Assembly: GCA_900769845.1 (NCBI GenBank)
Contig: CAAGIF010000233.1
Coordinates: 1-27,054, forward strand
Origin: an uncultured Oscillospiraceae bacterium
GTDB taxonomy: Bacteria > Bacillota_A > Clostridia > Oscillospirales > Oscillospiraceae
DNA length: 27,054 nucleotides
Reading direction: 5' to 3'
Shown: one piece after another, positions 22,957 to 27,054 of the stretch
Numbering within the stretch: position 1 is the stretch's first letter
Layout of the letters: each line of letters starts with the position of its first letter
Notes under the pieces: model-generated
Databases searched by the model: none
The model's input: only the letters and a program-made list of their open reading frames with translations
What the model was told of the DNA's origin: nothing
Position numbers and translations under genes: made by a program

Positions 22957-24471
22957 ATGAAATATGAAAATCTGAAAGAAGCAATCCAGGCATTTCAGCA
23001 GCTTCAGCTGACCCAGGGCGTTTACGGCCATGTTATGGGTGTTTTGAATCTGGATGCCGCTACTGCCGCTCCCAAGGGAAGCTGGGAAGGCCGTGGAAAA
23101 GTCGCCGAGGTAATGGCGGAAATCATGTACAAGCTCACCGTAGATCCGGAAAATGCCGCGCTGCTGGCTTATCTGGAGGAACATTCCGAAGAACTGGATC
23201 CCCAGACCCGCCGGGAAGCGGAGATCATGCGCAAGAATCTGGACATCACCACTCGGATACCCATGGAGGATCAGATTGCATTCTCCGTGCTGGTCAATGA
23301 CGCTGAAGCCATCTGGGAAAAGGCCAAAAAGGAAAACAATTACGCTGCATTTGCTCCTTATCTGGAGAAAATCGTGGACTATAACCGGAAATTCGCTGGC
23401 TATTACGATCCCAAGAAGCTGCCCTATGACGCGCTGCTCCATGAATTTGAGGAAGGCATGGACATGGGGGTCCTGGATCAGTTCTTTGCCCAGCTCCGTT
23501 CTGCCATTGTACCCTTGATCCATAAAATTCAAAACACACCTCAGATCGATGACAGCTTCCTATACCGCCACTACCCCATCGAGATCCAGCGTCTCTTCTC
23601 CGACTATTTGATGGAGGTTCTAAATCTGGATCGCAGCTACTGCGGCATCGCAGAAAGCGAGCATCCCTTCACCACCAGCTTCAATACCAAGGATACCCGC
23701 ATCACCACCCATTATTACGAGGACAATCTGGCATCCTCCATGTTCTCCGTGATCCATGAGGGCGGGCATGCTCTGTATGATATGGGTGGGGAAGACCATC
23801 ACAATTACCGGTTCACTGCCGGCGGTGTTTCCATGGGTATCCACGAAAGTCAGAGCCGATTCTATGAAAATATTTTGGGCAGAAGCAAGGCCTTCGTTCA
23901 CGCCATTTTCCCCAAGGTCAAAGACCTGTTCCCCCAGCAGCTGCAGGACGTGGATGAGGATATGTTCTATCGGGCCATTAACAAGGCACAGCCTTCCCTG
24001 GTTCGGGTAGATGCCGACGAACTGACCTATACTTTGCATGTGATGGTTCGCTATGAGATTGAGAAACAGCTTATTGCCGGAACCCTGACTGTTGACCGGG
24101 TACCTGGGGAATGGAACCGGCTGTATAAGGAATACCTGGGTGTGGATGTTCCCAGCGATACCCTCGGCTGCCTTCAGGACAGCCACTGGGCCGGCGGCGC
24201 CATCGGCTACTTCCCCTCTTACGCTCTGGGCAGCGCTTACGGCGTTCAGATGCTGCGAAAAATGGAAGAAGATTTGGGAGATATCTGGGTGGATGTGGAA
24301 CAGGGTGATCTGAGCAAGGTTACCGCCTGGCTGAACGAAAAGATCCACCGCCACGCTTCCTTCTACAAACCCGGCCAGCTGTTTGAAATGGTCTGTGGCA
24401 AGTTTGATGCCAGGTATTACACCGATTACCTGACAGAAAAATATACCAGGATCTACAATCTGGATAATTGA
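22957..24471 (+). CDS. M32 family zinc carboxypeptidase
   Basis: M32 enzymes remove C-terminal amino acids from peptides in the cytosol. The 504-aa protein has the zinc motif HEGGH (residues 267-271) in SVIHEGGHALYDMGG. The third ligand is Glu297 in MGIHESQSRFYEN, which is the typical M32 HES(Q)S motif. Other family stretches are TTSFNTKDTRITTHY, RVDADELTYTLHVMVR and SHWAGGAIGYFPSYALG. The length matches the family. ATG 22957 is preceded by AGGAAAGG. It is a single gene; no terminator follows directly, and the next plus-strand hairpin is about 900 bases on, after an AT-rich insert. Confidence 0.95.
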   Translation: MKYENLKEAIQAFQQLQLTQGVYGHVMGVLNLDAATAAPKGSWEGRGKVAEVMAEIMYKLTVDPENAALLAYLEEHSEELDPQTRREAEIMRKNLDITTRIPMEDQIAFSVLVNDAEAIWEKAKKENNYAAFAPYLEKIVDYNRKFAGYYDPKKLPYDALLHEFEEGMDMGVLDQFFAQLRSAIVPLIHKIQNTPQIDDSFLYRHYPIEIQRLFSDYLMEVLNLDRSYCGIAESEHPFTTSFNTKDTRITTHYYEDNLASSMFSVIHEGGHALYDMGGEDHHNYRFTAGGVSMGIHESQSRFYENILGRSKAFVHAIFPKVKDLFPQQLQDVDEDMFYRAINKAQPSLVRVDADELTYTLHVMVRYEIEKQLIAGTLTVDRVPGEWNRLYKEYLGVDVPSDTLGCLQDSHWAGGAIGYFPSYALGSAYGVQMLRKMEEDLGDIWVDVEQGDLSKVTAWLNEKIHRHASFYKPGQLFEMVCGKFDARYYTDYLTEKYTRIYNLDN

Positions 24472-24548
24472 ATGCCGCCGGGATAAATTACTCGCCGGTA
24501 CGTCCAACAGTTAGACAAATAAGAATTTGTTCGCAGGAGGTAAATGCG

Positions 24549-25308
24549 ATGATAACAGATACATTTGATAATCTGTCAGAAGAAATAATCAAAGTTAGGC
24601 GAAACGAAAATGCTGTTAAGGTAGATGCTTGTGTTTTGACATTCTCTCAGATTATTTTAAAGTATGTTTTAGAGAATTATGATTGCAAAAAGCTCGGCGA
24701 TTTGGTTTCTGCTAACGGTGCCAATCCGATTTATGGGTTTACATATAAAAACAGATTTTTCGCTGTGTATATGTCTTCTATCGGCGCACCCGGGTGTGTT
24801 GCCGGTATAGAGGACACTTTATCGATTATCAACACGGATAAATATGTGGTATTTGGTGGTTCAGGATGTCTCAACAAAGAGATTGCCCGCGGTAAGGTTA
24901 TGGTACCGACTGCAGCATATAGAGACGAGGGAACATCTTACCATTATGCGCCCGCTTCCGATTATATTGCGGTCAAAAACGCCAGTACGGTTGCACAATT
25001 TATGGAAAGCGTCCGTCTTCCTTTTGTGAAAGGAAAAACCTGGACTACAGATGCTTTTTATAGAGAAACACGCGCTAATTTTGAAAAGCGAAAAGCTGAC
25101 GGTTGTCTATCGGTTGAGATGGAATGTGCCGGCGTTCAAGCTATGTGTGATTTTAGAGGATTAAATGCTTATTTCTTCTTTACCAGCGGGGATTTGCTCG
25201 ATGCGCCAGAATGGGATTCAAGAAGGAAAAACAAACAGATCAAACACACAGCACGACTCAAACCATTTTGATATCGCACTGGAATTAGCGCGGTATGTTG
25301 CAGACTAA
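24549..25308 (+). pseudogene. Nucleoside phosphorylase-like gene with a frameshift near its 3' end
   Basis: The frame from ATG 24549 (AGGAGG 8 bases upstream) encodes a purine/uridine phosphorylase-like protein with GFTYKNRFFAVYMSSIGAPG, YVVFGGSGCLNKE and LSVEMECAGVQAMC. It stops at 25271 after an unusual tail. If one A of the run at 25227-25231 is removed, the frame continues as SNTQHDSNHFDIALELARYV to a TAA at 25308; this looks like the true C-terminus of the family. So the gene is either broken by one extra base or carries a sequencing error. It is AT-rich compared with its neighbours, which suggests recent transfer. The substrate is unknown; homologs cleave nucleosides with phosphate. Confidence 0.75.
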
Positions 25309-25316
25309 AATCCGCC

Positions 25317-25334
25317 AAATTCCAATTTATCGAA
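25317..25334 (-). repeat. 18-bp repeat, copy C (encodes FDKLEF)
   Basis: The plus strand reads AAATTCCAATTTATCGAA, 9 bases after the restored end of the phosphorylase-like gene. On the minus strand it reads TTC GAT AAA TTG GAA TTT, followed by GGC GGA TTT TAG. The flanking plus-strand bases ATCCGCC resemble ATCCGTC next to copy A, so the similarity extends beyond 18 bp. Confidence 0.7.
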
Positions 25335-25369
25335 TCGGAGAAACTGTTTTCCTTGCCATACTTTTAAAA

Positions 25370-25416
25370 AAGCCTGCGCGGCCCTTGACGGGAGCTGCGC
25401 AGGCTTCTGTTTGTCT
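25370..25416 (+). terminator. Terminator before spoVAD
   Basis: AAGCCTGCGC (25370-25379) pairs perfectly with GCGCAGGCTT (25397-25406) over a 17-base loop and is followed by CTGTTTGTCTTT. It may originally have served the M32 gene before the AT-rich insert. The rest of 25335-25519 holds only this and the promoter. Confidence 0.7.
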
Positions 25417-25462
25417 TTCCGGGTTATTTTTAAGACATCATGCTTTTCAACTTTTAGGTTTT

Positions 25463-25492
25463 TTGATAGTCCCGCCGGTTTTGCGCATACTA
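25463..25492 (+). promoter_or_regulatory. Possible sigma-G (forespore) promoter of spoVAD
   Basis: CATACTA (25486-25492) is the exact sigma-G -10 consensus. TTGATA (25463-25468) lies 17 bases upstream as a -35 of imperfect sigma-G form. spoVA operons are sigma-G controlled in Bacillus and Clostridia, so the context agrees. Confidence 0.5.
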
Positions 25493-25519
25493 GGAAAAAC
25501 CAAAAAAGAGGGTGAAACC

Positions 25520-26539
25520 ATGGCAATTCACAAACGGGGAAAACAGTCCTTCGTTCTGCCCCAGATGCCGGTGATCCGGTGCTGGGCAAGTATCGCAGGC
25601 AAAAAAGAATCGGAAGGTCCCCTTGCCCACACATTTGACTACACCTCCCAGGATACCTATTTCGGGCAGAAAACCTGGGAGCAGGCAGAAAAGCAAATGC
25701 AGCAGCTTGCGCTGGATACCCTTGCGAAAAAGGCCGGGATGAAGAAAACGGATTTTGACCTGGTTCTGTCCGGGGATCTGCTGAACCAGTGCATTGGTTC
25801 TTCCTTTACCCTGCGCAATTCCGGCATCCCCCATCTGGGGCTGTACGGCGCATGCTCTACCATGGCAGAAAGCCTTTTGGCTGCCTCCATGGCTGTGGGC
25901 GGCGGATTCCGGGATAAGGTAGTTGCGATGACTTCCTCCCACTTTGCCTCCTCCGAACGGCAGTACCGTTTCCCCCTCGGTTACGGCGGACAGCGCACTC
26001 CCACCGCGCAGTGGACCGTTACCGGCTCCGGCGCTGCGCTCATCAGTTCCGCCGGCACAGGTCCAAGAATTGAATGCTGCACCATTGGCACTGTCACGGA
26101 TCTGGGCATCAAGGATGCCAATAACATGGGCGCCGCTATGGCTCCCGCAGCCTTTCAAACCATCCAGGCGCACATGCAGGACTTTAACAGAACACCGGAG
26201 GATTTTGATCTGATCGTTACCGGGGATCTGGGTCAGGTAGGCAAAGAACTTCTGTTGGAACTGGGCAAGCGGAACGGGCTCAGCCTTGGGGGTAAGCTGG
26301 CTGACTGTGGAACTTTGGTGTTCGACAATACGGTGCAGGATGTCCACTCCGGCGGTTCCGGCTGCGGCTGCAGCGCCATTACGCTGTGCGGATATCTGCT
26401 GAACCAACTCAACGAAGGAAAGCTGAAACGCATCCTGTTCTGCGGCACCGGCGCGCTGCTCTCTCCCACTTCGACCCAGCAAGGGCTGCCAATTCCCGGA
26501 GTCTGTCACGGCATTTCCATCATCACTGGGAGGGATTGA
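25520..26539 (+). CDS. spoVAD: Stage V sporulation protein AD
   Basis: SpoVAD is a thiolase-fold protein that binds dipicolinic acid and helps load it into the forespore and release it at germination. The 339-aa product shows the family pattern: FDYTSQDTYFGQKTWEQAEK, DLVLSGDLLNQCIGSSF, LGLYGACSTMAESLL, TSSHFASSERQYRFPL and GGSGCGCSA. ATG 25520 follows GAGGGTG. spoVAE starts one base after the stop. SpoVAC, normally just upstream, is not here; a terminator and a promoter occupy that place, so spoVAD leads this transcript. Confidence 0.95.
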   Translation: MAIHKRGKQSFVLPQMPVIRCWASIAGKKESEGPLAHTFDYTSQDTYFGQKTWEQAEKQMQQLALDTLAKKAGMKKTDFDLVLSGDLLNQCIGSSFTLRNSGIPHLGLYGACSTMAESLLAASMAVGGGFRDKVVAMTSSHFASSERQYRFPLGYGGQRTPTAQWTVTGSGAALISSAGTGPRIECCTIGTVTDLGIKDANNMGAAMAPAAFQTIQAHMQDFNRTPEDFDLIVTGDLGQVGKELLLELGKRNGLSLGGKLADCGTLVFDNTVQDVHSGGSGCGCSAITLCGYLLNQLNEGKLKRILFCGTGALLSPTSTQQGLPIPGVCHGISIITGRD

Positions 26540-26540
26540 C

Positions 26541-26897
26541 ATGGATTATATCAAAGCATTTCTTGTGGGCGGATGTTTATGTCTCATCGGACAAATTCTC
26601 ATTGACAAAACAAAGCTGACCCCTGCCAGAATTCTGGTCAGTTATGTTGTAGCTGGCGTTCTGCTGGGAGCGATCGGGATTTATGCGCCTCTTGCAGAAT
26701 TTGCAGGAGCCGGCGCTACCGTCCCCCTGACCGGATTTGGATTCAATCTGGCAAAGGGAGTAAAGGAAGCTGTCCAGCAGGATGGGTTTCTCGGGATCTT
26801 CACCGGCGGGCTGAAAGCCTGCGCAGGCGGAATTACCGCAGCAGTTGCCTCAGGACTTCTGGCAAGCTTGATTTTTAAGGCGAAGGATAAATCCTGA
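26541..26897 (+). CDS. spoVAE: Stage V sporulation protein AE (SpoVAE/SpoVAEb type)
   Basis: This 118-aa membrane protein belongs to the channel that moves dipicolinic acid across the inner forespore membrane. It has three to four hydrophobic segments and the family-typical MDYIKAFLVGGCLCLIGQIL, TPARILVSYVVAGVLLG, GATVPLTGFGFNLAKGVKEA and a final GLLASLIFK. ATG 26541 lies one base after the spoVAD stop, with GGGAGG just ahead of that stop, so it is co-translated with spoVAD. SpoVAC-family proteins are related, but the short length and these motifs favour SpoVAE. Confidence 0.93.
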   Translation: MDYIKAFLVGGCLCLIGQILIDKTKLTPARILVSYVVAGVLLGAIGIYAPLAEFAGAGATVPLTGFGFNLAKGVKEAVQQDGFLGIFTGGLKACAGGITAAVASGLLASLIFKAKDKS

Positions 26898-26957
26898 GCC
26901 GATGGGCAAACTATGCCTGCAGGAGTCCCTGCAACTACAAATTTTGGAGGACTTACC

Positions 26958-27054
26958 ATGAACAATCAGAATAAGAACCAGAACAACAACCAGAATCGCA
27001 GCCAGAACAACAACCAGAACAGCAATCAGAATAACAACCAGAACCGCAGCCAGA
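26958..27054 (+). CDS. Start of an Asn/Gln-rich tetrapeptide-repeat protein (partial)
   Basis: The gene runs off the window. GGAGG (26946-26950) sits 7 bases before ATG 26958. The 32 visible codons form eight perfect tetrapeptides Asn-x-x-Gln (the first is Met-Asn-Asn-Gln), with x being Asn, Lys, Arg or Ser: MNNQ, NKNQ, NNNQ, NRSQ, NNNQ, NSNQ, NNNQ, NRSQ. The DNA is therefore a 12-bp repeat. I do not know the family. The position after spoVAD-spoVAE suggests a spore or sporulation protein, but it has a separate ribosome binding site and a 60-base gap. Low-complexity sequence can also mark an unstable repeat. Confidence 0.65.
   Translation, partial: MNNQNKNQNNNQNRSQNNNQNSNQNNNQNRSQ

Noticed and set aside
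19500..22967. A plus-strand frame open for 1155 codons, antisense to pheT, pheS and the T-box
   Set aside because: It runs exactly opposite well-identified genes, continues through the T-box structure, has a His/Gln/Gly-rich composition typical of antisense frames, and has no ribosome binding site or family pattern.
25305..25634. A 109-codon minus-strand frame ending in FDKLEFGGF
   Set aside because: It overlaps the spoVAD start, promoter and terminator on the opposite strand, and its N-terminal part is plainly antisense; only the FDKLEF end is of interest.

Overview
The window looks like a chromosomal segment of a spore-forming Firmicute, most likely a Clostridia member of the Oscillospiraceae/Ruminococcaceae type. 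This is an inference from gene content: spore genes (spoVAD, spoVAE, a SleC/SpoIID-like cortex-lytic operon), hprK, ireB, a DUF6062-type protein, a Phe T-box leader, strong AGGAGG-type ribosome binding sites and moderately GC-rich coding sequence. Most of it is ordinary housekeeping DNA. I saw no rRNA, tRNA, CRISPR array or transposase.

Layout. Positions 1-2104 (+) carry the end of der, then plsY and gpsA, packed as one operon for ribosome assembly and phospholipid precursor synthesis. A bidirectional terminator pair separates it from rpmB (-). hprK and an RluA-type pseudouridine synthase (+) follow. Next come a coiled-coil protein (-) and, divergent from it, a molybdopterin-binding-domain protein with a four-cysteine tail (+). 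An AT-rich patch (about 6240-7220) holds a nitrilase-family amidohydrolase. glyA and a cysteine-rich DUF6062-like protein (-) are divergent from a HAD phosphatase-cutC pair (+). asnB (-) is followed by a block of sporulation-looking genes (12956-15638): a small helical protein, a transthyretin-like-domain protein, a SpoIID/SleC-like lytic enzyme and a peptidoglycan-binding protein. A CDP-alcohol phosphatidyltransferase (+) follows. On the minus strand come a secreted SH3/NlpC-P60 peptidase with a small conserved protein upstream, ireB, and pheS-pheT under a T-box. On the plus strand are an M32 carboxypeptidase, an AT-rich frameshifted nucleoside phosphorylase-like gene, spoVAD-spoVAE behind a possible sigma-G promoter, and the start of a gene coding perfect Asn-x-x-Gln tetrapeptide repeats.

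Vegetative-type promoters (TTGACA-like, 17-18 bp, TATAAT-like) can be read directly upstream of rpmB, hprK, the coiled-coil gene, the molybdopterin-domain gene, glyA, the DUF6062-like gene, the HAD gene, the phosphatidyltransferase gene, the 96-aa conserved gene, ireB, the pheS T-box and the M32 gene.

The least explained part is an 18-bp sequence present three times (7082-7099, 7199-7216, 25317-25334). All copies lie beside the two AT-rich single-gene insertions. On the minus strand every copy encodes the peptide FDKLEF, and the few differences are all synonymous leucine codons. This, the frameshift in the phosphorylase-like gene, the likely CTG start at 13474 and the N-x-x-Q repeat protein are the items I would look at again.
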